Origin: Nocardia seriolae NBRC 15557
GTDB taxonomy: Bacteria; Actinomycetota; Actinomycetes; Mycobacteriales; Mycobacteriaceae
DNA length: 35,214 bases
NCBI RefSeq assembly: GCF_007990715.1
Contig: NZ_BJWY01000078.1
Coordinates: forward strand, 1-35,214
Reading direction: 5' to 3'
Shown here one piece after another: positions 24,791 through 35,132 of this stretch. The translations under genes were made by a program, and so were the position numbers. The notes under the pieces are model-generated. The model did not search any database and was not told where the DNA came from. It saw nothing but the letters and a program-made list of their open reading frames with translations. Positions within the stretch are counted from its first letter, which is position 1. Each line of letters starts with the position of its first letter.

Positions 24791-25258
24791 GTGAGCGAGA
24801 ACAAGGACCCGGGTTACCAGGAAACGGCAGCAGAGACCACTTCGGTGTTCCGTGCCGACTTCCTGAACGAGGTCGACACGTCGCGCCCCGAGCAGACAGG
24901 CGAGCAGCCGGTACAGGGAGTCGAGGGTCTGCCCGCGGGCGCGGCCCTGCTGGTGGTCAAGCGTGGTCCGAACGCCGGTTCGCGATTCCTGCTCGACCAG
25001 CCGACCACCTCGGCGGGCCGCCACCCCGACAGCGACATCTTCCTGGACGATGTCACCGTCAGCCGTCGCCACGCGGAATTCCGCCAGGACGACGACACCT
25101 TCCAGGTGGTCGATGTGGGCAGCCTCAACGGCACCTACGTCAACCGGGAGCCGGTGGATTCCTCGGAACTGCAGAACGGTGACGAGGTCCAGATCGGCAA
25201 GTTCCGCCTGGTCTTCCTGACCGGCCCCAAGCCGGTTTCGAGCGATTCGGCTCTATAG
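24791..25258 (+). CDS. garA: FHA-domain metabolic switch protein GarA/OdhI
   Basis: A cytoplasmic regulator of 155 residues. The N-terminal tail carries ETTSVFRADFLNEVD, the conserved PknG/PknB phosphorylation site (Thr16/Thr17). The forkhead-associated domain (residues about 50-140) has GRHPDSDIFLDDVTVSRRHAEF and DVGSLNGTYVNREPV, the phosphothreonine-binding loops. Unphosphorylated GarA inhibits 2-oxoglutarate dehydrogenase and glutamate dehydrogenase and activates glutamate synthase; phosphorylation makes the FHA domain bind its own tail and releases them. The order gcvH-garA-merR matches mycobacteria. GTG 24791 follows AGGAGGAG by about 8 bases. ftsR follows after 12 bases, probably in the same operon. 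Confidence 0.97.
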   Translation: MSENKDPGYQETAAETTSVFRADFLNEVDTSRPEQTGEQPVQGVEGLPAGAALLVVKRGPNAGSRFLLDQPTTSAGRHPDSDIFLDDVTVSRRHAEFRQDDDTFQVVDVGSLNGTYVNREPVDSSELQNGDEVQIGKFRLVFLTGPKPVSSDSAL

Positions 25259-25270
25259 GGACCGAGCGGA

Positions 25271-26083
25271 ATGACTGGCGCAGCGCAGTGGACGCGCGGA
25301 GGCATGTCGATCGGCTCCGTGCTGGATCTCCTGCGTCCGGATTTTCCGGACATCACCATCTCCAAGATCCGATTCCTGGAATCGGAGGGCCTGATCAGCC
25401 CGGAGCGCACGCCCTCGGGGTACCGCCGCTTCCACGTGGCCGACGTCGAGCGCCTGCGCTTCGTGCTGACCGCGCAGCGGGATCAGTACCTGCCGTTGAA
25501 GGTGATCAAGGAACAGCTCGAAGCGATCGACAGTGGGGCGGCGACGCTCGGGGTCCGCGAGGCGCGGGCCCGGGCGAACGCTGTGGGAGGGGTCATGCCC
25601 GATGCCAGAAACGGGTCCGTCGTGCCCGACCCCGCCGCCAATGGCGGCCGCCTGCGGCGGCTGAACGCCGTGCCCGGTGAGGTTTCGCCCGAGGAACTCC
25701 GGTTCGATCACGAGATCCGGATCACCCGGGCGGATCTGCTCGAACAGGCCGGGATCGACGAGAAGTTCCTGACCGAACTGATCCGCGCCAACCTGATCAC
25801 CCCCGGCGCGGCAGGCTATTTCGACGGCGACGCCGTCACGCTGGCCCGCACCGCCAAGGCCCTGAGTGAATTCGGTTTGGAGGCAAGGCATCTGCGCGCC
25901 TTCAAGCTGGCCGCCGATCGCGAGGCCGCGATGGTCGCGCAGATCGCGGCGCCGATCGCCAAGAGCCGCGACGCGGATGCCCGCGCCCGGGCCGAGGAGA
26001 CGGTGCGCGAGTTGGCGGCGCTGTCGCTGACGCTGCACACCTGCCTGGTGAAGACCTCTGTGCGCGCTTCCCTCGGCGGCTGA
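25271..26083 (+). CDS. ftsR: MerR-type regulator FtsR (Rv1828 orthologue)
   Basis: A 270-residue regulator. The N-terminal MerR winged helix is MSIGSVLDLLRPDFPDITISKIRFLESEGLISPERTPSGYRRFHVADVERLRFVL. Its C-terminal half is a second helical region (about 140-265). The orthologue in C. glutamicum (FtsR) activates ftsZ and affects cell division, and the M. tuberculosis orthologue is Rv1828. It lies 12 bases after garA, as in both genera. ATG 25271 has GAGCGGA just upstream; the inner ATG at 25304 is a less likely start. The effector is unknown. Assignment rests on sequence pattern plus synteny. Confidence 0.88.
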   Translation: MTGAAQWTRGGMSIGSVLDLLRPDFPDITISKIRFLESEGLISPERTPSGYRRFHVADVERLRFVLTAQRDQYLPLKVIKEQLEAIDSGAATLGVREARARANAVGGVMPDARNGSVVPDPAANGGRLRRLNAVPGEVSPEELRFDHEIRITRADLLEQAGIDEKFLTELIRANLITPGAAGYFDGDAVTLARTAKALSEFGLEARHLRAFKLAADREAAMVAQIAAPIAKSRDADARARAEETVRELAALSLTLHTCLVKTSVRASLGG

Positions 26084-26150
26084 AATCTTCGCCTAGACTC
26101 GGTATTACAGCCGGGGGCTGGCGGCCGGTGTGGATTTGGGAGGCAGTGCG

Positions 26151-26624
26151 ATGAGCGAAATGCGTGTGATCGGCATCCGTGTCGAACAACCACAGAATCA
26201 GCCCGTGCTGCTGCTGCGAGAGGTTTCCGGCGACCGGTACCTTCCCATCTGGATCGGCCAGGCCGAGGCCACCGCGATCGTGCTGGAGCAGGAGGGCGTG
26301 ACTCCGATCCGCCCGCTCACCCACGATCTGATCAAGATTCTGATCAAGGAGCTCGGCCACACCCTCAAGGAAGTGCGGATCGTGGATCTGCAGGAGGGCA
26401 CCTTCTACGCCGATCTTGTCTTCGAGAACGATCTGCGGATCTCGGCGCGACCCTCGGATTCGGTTGCCGTCGCGCTGCGGGTGGGCTGCCCGATCTTCGT
26501 GGAGGAGCCGGTGCTCGAGGAGGCCGGACTGGTCATGCCGGACGAGAAAGAGGACGAGGTCGAGAAGTTCAAGGAGTTTCTCGAATCGGTATCTCCGGAT
26601 GACTTCAAGGCCACGGACAGCTGA
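26151..26624 (+). CDS. DUF151 bifunctional nuclease family protein (Rv1829-like)
   Basis: A protein of 157 residues. Most of it is the DUF151/bifunctional nuclease domain: VIGIRVEQPQNQPVLLLRE, YLPIWIGQAEATAIVLEQEG, TPIRPLTHDLIKILIKELGH, FYADLVFENDLRISARPSDSVAVALRV. The last 30 residues are acidic and charged. Plant homologues show nuclease activity, but the bacterial role is unclear. ATG 26151 follows GGGAGG by 8 bases. Its position between the two MerR genes is conserved in mycobacteria and corynebacteria. Whether it acts with FtsR or the second MerR protein is unknown. Confidence 0.9.
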   Translation: MSEMRVIGIRVEQPQNQPVLLLREVSGDRYLPIWIGQAEATAIVLEQEGVTPIRPLTHDLIKILIKELGHTLKEVRIVDLQEGTFYADLVFENDLRISARPSDSVAVALRVGCPIFVEEPVLEEAGLVMPDEKEDEVEKFKEFLESVSPDDFKATDS

Positions 26625-26665
26625 CCAACTCCTGAGCGGACGATGAACCCGGGCTGATCTCCAAA

Positions 26666-26685
26666 AGAGACAAATCCGTGTCTCT
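26666..26685. repeat. Inverted repeat upstream of second MerR gene
   Basis: AGAGACA and TGTCTCT form perfect 7-base arms around AATCCG, 40 bases after the DUF151 gene. No T-run follows, so it may be an operator rather than a terminator. Just downstream lies an AT-rich segment containing CCTCAGGTTTAGGGTT (about 26687-26702). Further on, CGATTGATAG and CGATTGACAG occur as direct repeats at 26768 and 26794, the second containing a TTGACA -35-like hexamer. Together they point to a separate regulated promoter for the MerR gene. Confidence 0.45.
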
Positions 26686-26841
26686 ACCTCAGGTTTAGGG
26701 TTAAAAACACGCGCCCGTTCATGCTTGGACGGTGCCGATGCTCCCGCAACAATCAGGAGAGTAGCCTCGATTGATAGGCCAACGCTCCAGAGTCGATTGA
26801 CAGAGCCCAGCCCTGATAGGCAAGCAGTAAGGGAGTAGTCA

Positions 26842-27408
26842 GTGGGAGATCAACCGCAACCTCGGGATGTGGTGCAGCCAGGGCTGTTCCCCGATGACAC
26901 GGTGCCCGACGAACTCGTCGGCTACCGCGTGCCCAGCGCCTGTCAGGTGGCCGGCATCACCTATCGCCAGCTCGACTACTGGGCCCGCACCGGGCTTGTC
27001 GTCCCGTCCATTCGCAGCGCCACCGGATCCGGCAGCCAGCGCCTCTACTCGTTCAAGGACATCCTGGTCCTCAAGATCGTCAAGCGCCTGCTCGACGCCG
27101 GAATTTCCTTGCAGAACATCCGCATCGCCGTGGACCATCTGCGCAGCCGCGGCGTGGAAGACCTCGCCGGGATCACCCTGTTCTCCGACGGCACCACCGT
27201 CTACGAGTGCAGCTCCGCCGAAGAGGTCGTCGATTTACTGCAGGGCGGACAGGGCGTGTTCGGCATCGCCGTCAGCGGCGCGATGCGCGAGTTGACCGGG
27301 GCCATCGCCAACTTCCCGGCCGAACGCGCCGAGGTCGGCAGTACCTCGGAGCGTCCCGAGGACGAGCTGTCCTTCCGCCGCAAGGCGCGGATGAGCAAGA
27401 CCGGTTAG
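26842..27408 (+). CDS. MerR-type regulator (Rv1830-like)
   Basis: A 188-residue regulator. The MerR helix-turn-helix covers about residues 27-95 (GYRVPSACQVAGITYRQLDYWARTGLVVPSIR, then RLYSFKDILVLKIVKRLLDAGISLQNIRIAVDHLRSRG). The C-terminal part is short and lacks the cysteines of metal sensors. The Rv1830 orthologue has been linked to mycobacterial cell division and chromosome segregation. GTG 26842 follows AAGGGAG by 7 bases. It has its own upstream region of about 217 bases and is closed by a strong terminator, so it forms a separate transcription unit from gcvP. Confidence 0.9.
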   Translation: MGDQPQPRDVVQPGLFPDDTVPDELVGYRVPSACQVAGITYRQLDYWARTGLVVPSIRSATGSGSQRLYSFKDILVLKIVKRLLDAGISLQNIRIAVDHLRSRGVEDLAGITLFSDGTTVYECSSAEEVVDLLQGGQGVFGIAVSGAMRELTGAIANFPAERAEVGSTSERPEDELSFRRKARMSKTG

Positions 27409-27422
27409 GAACCGCTTCCCGG

Positions 27423-27454
27423 ATGCGCGTCGCCCATAGGGCGGCGCGCATTTT
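27423..27454 (+). terminator. Rho-independent terminator after the MerR gene
   Basis: ATGCGCGTCGCCC pairs with GGGCGGCGCGCAT across the loop ATA, a 13-base stem with a single G-T wobble, and is followed by TTTT. It begins 14 bases after the MerR stop codon. Confidence 0.85.
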
Positions 27455-27507
27455 CGTGTTCCGGGTGGGAGCGAATTCCGGTGCTCTGCCGTATCGGGAT
27501 GTGAAAC

Positions 27508-27541
27508 GGGGCCCAGGCAACATTCTTGTAACCTGGGCCCC
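27508..27541. repeat. Perfect 10-base inverted repeat in front of glycine riboswitch
   Basis: GGGGCCCAGG and CCTGGGCCCC are perfect arms around a 14-base loop whose own CAA/TTG ends can pair. It lies between the MerR terminator and the riboswitch and covers the -35 region of the likely gcvP promoter. No T-run follows (CTTAGACT instead). It may be an operator or a transcription barrier. Confidence 0.6.
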
Positions 27542-27543
27542 CT

Positions 27544-27549
27544 TAGACT
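27544..27549 (+). promoter_or_regulatory. Candidate -10 element of the gcvP riboswitch transcript
   Basis: TAGACT fits TAnnnT and would start transcription near 27556, about a dozen bases before the first aptamer. No clear -35 hexamer is seen; the position is taken up by the inverted repeat at 27508-27541. Confidence 0.45.
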
Positions 27550-27568
27550 GGCAGTGCGTCGCAGCCGT

Positions 27569-27757
27569 GCGGGAGAGTTCCGGGGGTAGCCTCGGACGCC
27601 GAAGGAGCAGCACCTCCCCGTCAATCTCTCAGGCACAAGGGACCGTGCGGAGTTTCGGCGCCTCTGGAAAGTGGTGGCCTCGCGCCACCCGCCCATGGTG
27701 AAAGGGCAACGGCCGCAAGGCCGGGGTCCGAATCTCTCAGGCATCGAGGACAGAGGG
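27569..27757 (+). ncRNA. Tandem glycine riboswitch upstream of gcvP
   Basis: Two adjacent glycine aptamers are recognisable. The first shows GCGGGAGAGTTCC, GCCGAAGGAGCA and CAATCTCTCAGGCA at 27569-27645. The second shows CCTCTGGAAAG (27661), GGTGAAAGGGCAAC (27697) and GAATCTCTCAGGCA (27730), closing with CAGAGG at 27751-27756 that pairs with CCTCTG to form its P1 stem. Glycine binding to such pairs usually switches on the glycine cleavage gene downstream. The next gene is gcvP, as expected. The expression platform probably lies between 27757 and 27817. Confidence 0.95.
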
Positions 27758-27773
27758 GGAGGGCAGACGAAGC

Positions 27774-27792
27774 ATCGGCCGTGTCGGCCGAT
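27774..27792 (+). promoter_or_regulatory. Hairpin in riboswitch expression platform
   Basis: ATCGGCC and GGCCGAT form perfect 7-base arms with loop GTGTC. It lies 18 bases after the second aptamer and 11-12 bases before CCCCTTGGAGC, the ribosome-binding site of gcvP. GTG 27781 falls inside its loop, an unlikely place for a used start codon. There is no T-run, so translational control seems more likely than termination. The switching partner is not resolved. Confidence 0.45.
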
Positions 27793-27816
27793 ACCCGCCC
27801 ACCCCTTGGAGCAGCC

Positions 27817-30686
<2,870 letters not shown>

Positions 30687-30699
<13 letters not shown>

Positions 30700-31910
30700 T
30701 CGCTGGCTGAGCGTCGAAAGGCTCTGCGCCCCATCGGTTCTCTGGAACCGGTGGGGCGTTCTCGAAAGAGCAGGGCCGCGGGGATCGTCAGCATCGTGAG
30801 GGACAGGGCCGCGAGCAGGCCGTAGCCCCCGATCGCGTAGCCCGCCGTGGATACCATTGTGGCCAGGGCGGATCCACCCCACACCCGCGATTCGACGGCT
30901 CCCTGGACGTGCATGCGTTCGGTCTCGGGAAGGTTGCCCGCGAGCAGGTTGCTGGCTCCGATGTGGGCGAGGTTCCAGGCGTAGCCGAGCAGGAACAGCA
31001 CGAGCGCCAGGAGGGGGCCGCCGACGGTGCCCGCCACGGTGGCCGCGGTGGCCGAGATCGCCAGCAGCGCAAGGCCGGTCACGATCAGCGGACGGCCGCC
31101 GAAGCGGTCGCACAGCAGGCCGGACAGCGGTGCGAGGGCGAACATTCCGAAGGTGTGGGCGGAGATCATGGTGCCGACGACGTGCAGTCCGTGACCGTGC
31201 TGGTGGATGGCGAGCGGGGCGGCGGTCATGATCGTGGTCATGACGACCTGCGCGGTCAGCATCGAGATCAGGGCCAGCCGCATGGGCGGGCGCTGGGGCG
31301 GGCGGTCCGGTGGCACGGTGGAGGTGTCGCGGCGCAGGGTGGTCGCGGTGAGGGCCGCGATCGCGACTGACACCGCGCCGAGCAGGAAGACGGCTGTCTG
31401 CGCGGGCCGGTCCACCGCCTGTGCCGCCACCGACAGCGGGGCGAGCAGGAGCGGACCGCCCACGGCCCCAACGGTTCCTGCCCACACGACCACGGCCAAC
31501 AGCGCGCCGGGGCGTCCCGGACGCAGGTCGGCGGCCGCATAGCGGGACAGCTGCGCCGCCGCAGTGCCGACCCCGAGCAACACCATGCCCGCGATCAGCA
31601 ACCACACCGTCATCGTCGACAGCACCATGCACAGCCCACCGGCGACGCCGACGGCGTATCCGCTCATCACACCTGCCCGCCGTCCCCGGCGCTCCATCAC
31701 CGTCGTCAATCCCGATGCGCCGAGCGCGGTGCCGAGTACCCCGGCCGCACTGGGCAGTCCCGACCACGCCGGGCCCAGTTCGTCGGCGGCGACCAGGGTG
31801 CCCATCGTGCTGGCGGTCACCATGGTCAGGCTCATCGCGGCGGCACCCAGGAACAGCGCCACCAGCCAGCGGCGTTTCAGCACCGGCTCGACGGTCTCGA
31901 TTGCGGTCAT
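30687..31910 (-). CDS. MFS transporter (probable drug/metabolite exporter)
   Basis: A 407-residue protein with about twelve membrane helices. The loop between helices 2 and 3 reads ERRGRRAGVMSGYAVGVAGG, and the second half has the equivalent CDRFGGRPLIV, the MFS motif A pattern. Helix 4-5 (AAAQLSRYAAADLRPGRPGA) is typical of exporter-type members. On its own strand TAGCGT (31922-31917) lies 6 bases before the ATG with no ribosome-binding site, which suggests a leaderless message. It is divergent from the Lrp/AsnC regulator with about 100 bases between starts, so that protein probably controls it. Lrp-controlled exporters often handle amino acids or antibiotics; the substrate here is unknown. 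Confidence 0.88.
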
Positions 31911-32009
31911 GAGAAAACGCTAGAAGCCGTGCGGGCGGCAAAGAATAAGATAGTCAAGGAGATTCGGCTGGCGCGGCTGCCGATCGCAAGGTGTTCGGGA
32001 GGAATCGGT
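31911..32009. promoter_or_regulatory. Divergent MFS/Lrp promoter region
   Basis: The 99 bases between the two starts hold an AT-rich block at 31940-31960 (AAGAATAAGATAGTCAAGGA). TAAGAT at 31946-31951 is a plausible -10 for the Lrp gene, and on the other strand CTTGACTATC could be part of the MFS promoter. It is the obvious binding region for the Lrp/AsnC protein. Confidence 0.4.
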
Positions 32010-32507
32010 TTGCAAGCGAACAAACCCCTGGACGAGACCGACTGGAACATCCTCGCCGAGCTGCAAGCCGACGCCCGTCTGTCGTTCAACGAACTGGCCC
32101 GTCGCGTCCACCTCTCCGCCCCGGCCGTGGCCGATCGGGTGCGCCGCCTCGAGGAGTCGGGCGTGATCGCGGGCTACGAGGCCCGCGTCGATCCCCGCCG
32201 CACCGGGCTGCCGGTCCTCGCCTTCATCCAATTGCGTTGTGCCCTGGGCAAATGCCTGTTGAAAACGAGCACCGCCGAGGACTATCCGGAGGTCGTCGAG
32301 GTGCACAAGCTCAGCGGCAGCCACTGCACCCTGCTCAAGGTCCGCGCCGCCACCCTCCAGCACTTCGAGGGGCTGGCCGAGCGCATCGGCGAACACGGGA
32401 CCATCGAAACCCACATAGTCCTGTCCACCCAGTACGAGGCGCGCTCGATCGTCCCGATCGATGTCGACCGCCCCGTCAGCAATCCGAGCGGTTGGCCCCA
32501 GCGCTGA
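32010..32507 (+). CDS. Lrp/AsnC-family transcriptional regulator
   Basis: A regulator of 165 residues. The N-terminal helix-turn-helix is LDETDWNILAELQADARLSFNELARRVHLSAPAVADRVRRLEESGVI, followed by IAGYEARVDPRRTGLPVLAFIQLR and the RAM ligand-binding domain with KLSGSHCTLLKVRA. TTG 32010 is chosen because GGGAGG lies about 7 bases upstream and the protein then starts close to the usual LDxxD opening; the longer frame from 31929 crosses the AT-rich promoter block. It is divergent from the MFS exporter, so it is probably its amino-acid-responsive regulator. It is convergent with the DUF2510-LURP gene, 16 bases away. Confidence 0.9.
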   Translation: MQANKPLDETDWNILAELQADARLSFNELARRVHLSAPAVADRVRRLEESGVIAGYEARVDPRRTGLPVLAFIQLRCALGKCLLKTSTAEDYPEVVEVHKLSGSHCTLLKVRAATLQHFEGLAERIGEHGTIETHIVLSTQYEARSIVPIDVDRPVSNPSGWPQR

Positions 32508-32523
32508 CACCGATGGGAGAGTT

Positions 32524-33204
32524 TCAAGCCCCGATGGTGCGCGAGCGGATTGCGCGATAGGCGAGGGGGACTGCCGCGAGCACCAGTCCGGCGAGCGGAT
32601 CGGTGAGCGGATGATCCAGGCGCAGCCACATGTCGTATCGGTCGATCAGGTGCCGGTTCAGCGGCACCACCTCGTAGTCGATCCTGCCGATCTCCCGGTC
32701 GCCGGCGTCGCGAATGACGAAGCGGGTCGACCAACTGCCGGTGCATTTGATCGTGCCGAGTATCGCGTCCCGCTCGTCGCTCAGCGTGAACCCGGCCTTC
32801 GACGACCAGCCCTGAGTGATCTTGCCCAGCCCCGCGATTCGAGTCACGGCCTTGAACCGGACCACCTGCTGCGTGATCGTGTGGATGAGCGCGTCCCGTT
32901 CGTCGCGCAACTCCACCGTCCCGCCCGCCAGCCGCTCCAGCGTCTTCGTCCCGATCGCCACCAACGCCCCCAGGGCCACTCCGTCCGGATCGGTAATGGC
33001 CCACCCGTGATGCTCGATCAGCTCCGCCTTGTGCCGAAACACCAACGTCCGTTCGGCAAGCATCCGCGGATCAACCGAAACCTCCTGCGTCGCCGTAGTT
33101 CTCACCGGCAACGCCTGCCTGCGCTCGGTCCACCGAAACCCATCCCAAAAGCGCAGACTGCCGCCCTCGGGATACCAGCCCGCGGGCGGGAGTTGTTGCG
33201 TCAT
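32524..33204 (-). CDS. DUF2510-LURP-one/scramblase-related protein
   Basis: A protein of 226 residues. The N-terminal QLPPAGWYPEGGSLRFWDGFRWTERR is the short DUF2510 motif, common on actinobacterial membrane-associated proteins. The rest (from about residue 50) consists of repeated beta-strand segments (GWAITDPDGVALGALVAIG, TVELRDERDALIHTI, FVIRDAGDREIGRIDYEV) ending LDHPLTDPLAGLVLAAVPLAYRAI. This is the LURP-one/phospholipid-scramblase-like, tubby-type fold with a closing hydrophobic helix. ATG 33204 is chosen at the DUF2510 start; the longer frame to 33495 would overlap the divergent gene. No function is known for such proteins; membrane association is inferred. Confidence 0.72.
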   Translation of the reverse strand: MTQQLPPAGWYPEGGSLRFWDGFRWTERRQALPVRTTATQEVSVDPRMLAERTLVFRHKAELIEHHGWAITDPDGVALGALVAIGTKTLERLAGGTVELRDERDALIHTITQQVVRFKAVTRIAGLGKITQGWSSKAGFTLSDERDAILGTIKCTGSWSTRFVIRDAGDREIGRIDYEVVPLNRHLIDRYDMWLRLDHPLTDPLAGLVLAAVPLAYRAIRSRTIGA

Positions 33205-33296
33205 CACCTCAGCGTAAAAACCGTCCGCCCCCGGCCACACCCACCACAGGGCGACAATCCCGCATCCCGCCGAACCCATCCGCCGAGGTTGTCGGG

Positions 33297-33313
33297 TCTC
33301 GATGTCTTCGAGA
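33297..33313. repeat. Perfect inverted repeat in divergent region
   Basis: TCTCGA and TCGAGA are 6-base arms around TGTCT, between the DUF2510-LURP gene and the plus-strand gene at 33341, just before another symmetric stretch GGTTCGAACGAATC. It may be an operator for either gene. Confidence 0.35.
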
Positions 33314-33340
33314 TCATTGGTTCGAACGAATCGGGGGATC

Positions 33341-34171
33341 ATGACAACTTCATCGGACGACGTCGGTCGAGGGGAAGCGCTCACCATCGCCGAACGGATC
33401 GCTCTCTTCGCGCAGGCCAGGGAGATCGTGGGAGTCTGGACCCTGTCGCCAGGCTGTCGCCCGGCACTGCGATCGTGTTCGATGGTGTTGACCACGATGT
33501 ATCTTGCGGAATTGAGACCGCGTCACGAAGCGTCGCGCCCGATGTACGCGACGATGGTCTGCTCCACCGTCAGGAGCATCTACGGCTGCTCCGACGATCT
33601 GGCGGTCCAATGGGTGGAGCGGGAACAGGCCTACCGCGCAGCGCTATCCGGACAGTCCGACTCACTCACGTTCGCCGCACGATGCGATACCGCATGGGTC
33701 TATGCGGCAGTCGACCGCGTCGACGACGGGCTCGTCGCGGCGCAAGCCATCGTCACCGAAGCTGCCCGCAGCCCGGACCCGGACAACCCGAATATGTTGC
33801 GCAGCAAGGTTTGCCTGGCGATATCCCTGTCTCGGGCCGGGCGACCCGCCGCCGCCGCCGAACTCTGCCAGCAGGTGCTGGCCACGTTCCAGTCGGGTAG
33901 TTCGGCGCAGTTGGACATCGAACTCACTCGCATCGCGCTGGGCCTGATCCAGCTCGCCGCCGGACGGCCCGGCACCGCCACCGCGCTCTTCGAATCGGCG
34001 GCCGCCGCAGTGCACCAACTCTTCCGGCGAACATCGAATCCAGAAGCCGCCCAGGAACTGGATATACCGGCCGCATGCCTGTGCCGGTTCACCATGCGCC
34101 ACGGCGTCGCCATCAGCGGCCCGTCACGCAGGCCGCTCAGGCAGGCCGAACCATCCCGCTCATCCGATTGA
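33341..34171 (+). CDS. TPR-like helical protein, function unknown
   Basis: A protein of 276 residues that I do not recognise as a named family. From about residue 75 it is helical, with TPR-like units (WVEREQAYRAALSGQSDSLTFAARCDTAWVYAAVDRVDDGLVAAQAIV, then CLAISLSRAGRPAAAAELCQQVLATFQ, then ALGLIQLAAGRPGTATALFESAAAAVHQLF). The N-terminal 70 residues include VWTLSPGCRPALRSCSMVLTTMYLAELRPRH, with no recognised motif. The last 20 residues are basic and Ser/Pro-rich. ATG 33341 follows GGGGGATC; an upstream ATG at 33302 is in frame but has no site. No signal peptide or membrane segment was seen. A role in protein-protein contact is all that can be inferred. Confidence 0.6.
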   Translation: MTTSSDDVGRGEALTIAERIALFAQAREIVGVWTLSPGCRPALRSCSMVLTTMYLAELRPRHEASRPMYATMVCSTVRSIYGCSDDLAVQWVEREQAYRAALSGQSDSLTFAARCDTAWVYAAVDRVDDGLVAAQAIVTEAARSPDPDNPNMLRSKVCLAISLSRAGRPAAAAELCQQVLATFQSGSSAQLDIELTRIALGLIQLAAGRPGTATALFESAAAAVHQLFRRTSNPEAAQELDIPAACLCRFTMRHGVAISGPSRRPLRQAEPSRSSD

Positions 34172-34292
34172 CCCCGCACGAAGCGAACTGATCCGCCCAC
34201 CCGGGGATCGGGCCGGTGGAACGATTGCGCTGCATCTGTTCGGAGTGCCTGTGCCACAGCAGATATCGAGCACGGTCACGACACCACCGTAG

Positions 34293-35132
34293 TCAGGCTC
34301 TCTCCCTGTTGGCGAAGTCGATGATGGCGGGTGGTTCCGGTCCCGCGCCGCGGGTGATCACCCGATTCGCCTGCTGCGCACCGGTCCACGGTCCCATTGC
34401 CCACACGCAGGTGTGCAGACGGTCGAGCCACCATCCGGTGCTGCGGCAGCCCTTCCACCATTGGAAGCCTTCGTCGTAGTCGAGGGACCAGCCTTGACCG
34501 CGAAGGTGGTCGAGGACGTGGGTGAGGACATCCGCGTCTCGGATCGAGGCGGAGCCGCCGATCACGAATCGGCGGTAGCAGTAGGTCTGGGTGCTGCCCC
34601 AGCAGACCGAGGTGCGGGTGCTCAGCACCACCAAACCGGGAGACAACGACCCGAGCACGTCATCCTTCGGATAGTCGACTCCCAGTAGCCCTACCCCGGA
34701 GAGTGCGGCGACCGCCAGCACCACCAGGGTGGTGAGCACGCTCCACACCATGCTCAGGGTCACCCCGATCGTCGACCGGACCGACCTACCCGGAGCATCG
34801 AAGATCCACCCGCACAACGAGACAACGACCGCGACCATCGCCAGCCCCGCGGTCGCGGTGACCGGCTCGTCGGCCAGTGCCCAGCCGACCACCACCGCGA
34901 CCTGCAGGCACGCGATGGCGAACAGCAACATGCCCAGCCGGATTCGTAGCCGCATGTCACGCGCCGCGAGCAACCAGCACGCGACGGGGACGAAGAAGAT
35001 CGGACTCAACACGCCGTGAGTCCAAAGACCAGGCGTCCGGGAACATTCGCTCGAACCCGCTTTGATTTCAGCTCGGCATCCCCCCGATCCCAACGTGGAC
35101 CCTCCCCGATCTCCGCAGTACTTCCAGCTCAC
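34293..35132 (-). CDS. Unrecognised membrane protein with soluble C-terminal domain
   Basis: A protein of 279 residues that matches no family I know. Hydrophobic helices appear at about 41-57 (VLSPIFFVPVACWLLAA), 65-87 (LGMLLFAIACLQVAVVVGWALA), 92-110 (ATAGLAMVAVVVSLCGWIF) and 120-150 (IGVTLSMVWSVLTTLVVLAVAALSGVGLL). A C-terminal domain of about 120 residues follows with four cysteines and many tryptophans (SVCWGSTQTYCYRRF, FQWWKGCRSTGWWLDRLHTCVWAMG), possibly disulfide-bonded outside the cell. GTG 35132 has GGAG 4-5 bases upstream; the first 40 residues are low-complexity, so GTG 35012 is an alternative start. Nothing in the surroundings indicates a function. Confidence 0.6.
   Translation of the reverse strand: MSWKYCGDRGGSTLGSGGCRAEIKAGSSECSRTPGLWTHGVLSPIFFVPVACWLLAARDMRLRIRLGMLLFAIACLQVAVVVGWALADEPVTATAGLAMVAVVVSLCGWIFDAPGRSVRSTIGVTLSMVWSVLTTLVVLAVAALSGVGLLGVDYPKDDVLGSLSPGLVVLSTRTSVCWGSTQTYCYRRFVIGGSASIRDADVLTHVLDHLRGQGWSLDYDEGFQWWKGCRSTGWWLDRLHTCVWAMGPWTGAQQANRVITRGAGPEPPAIIDFANRERA

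Noticed and set aside
27781..27816. GTG 27781 as start of gcvP
   Set aside because: It lies in a hairpin loop, 17 bases from the nearest purine-rich site, and would add residues that homologues lack; GTG 27817 has TTGGAG close upstream.
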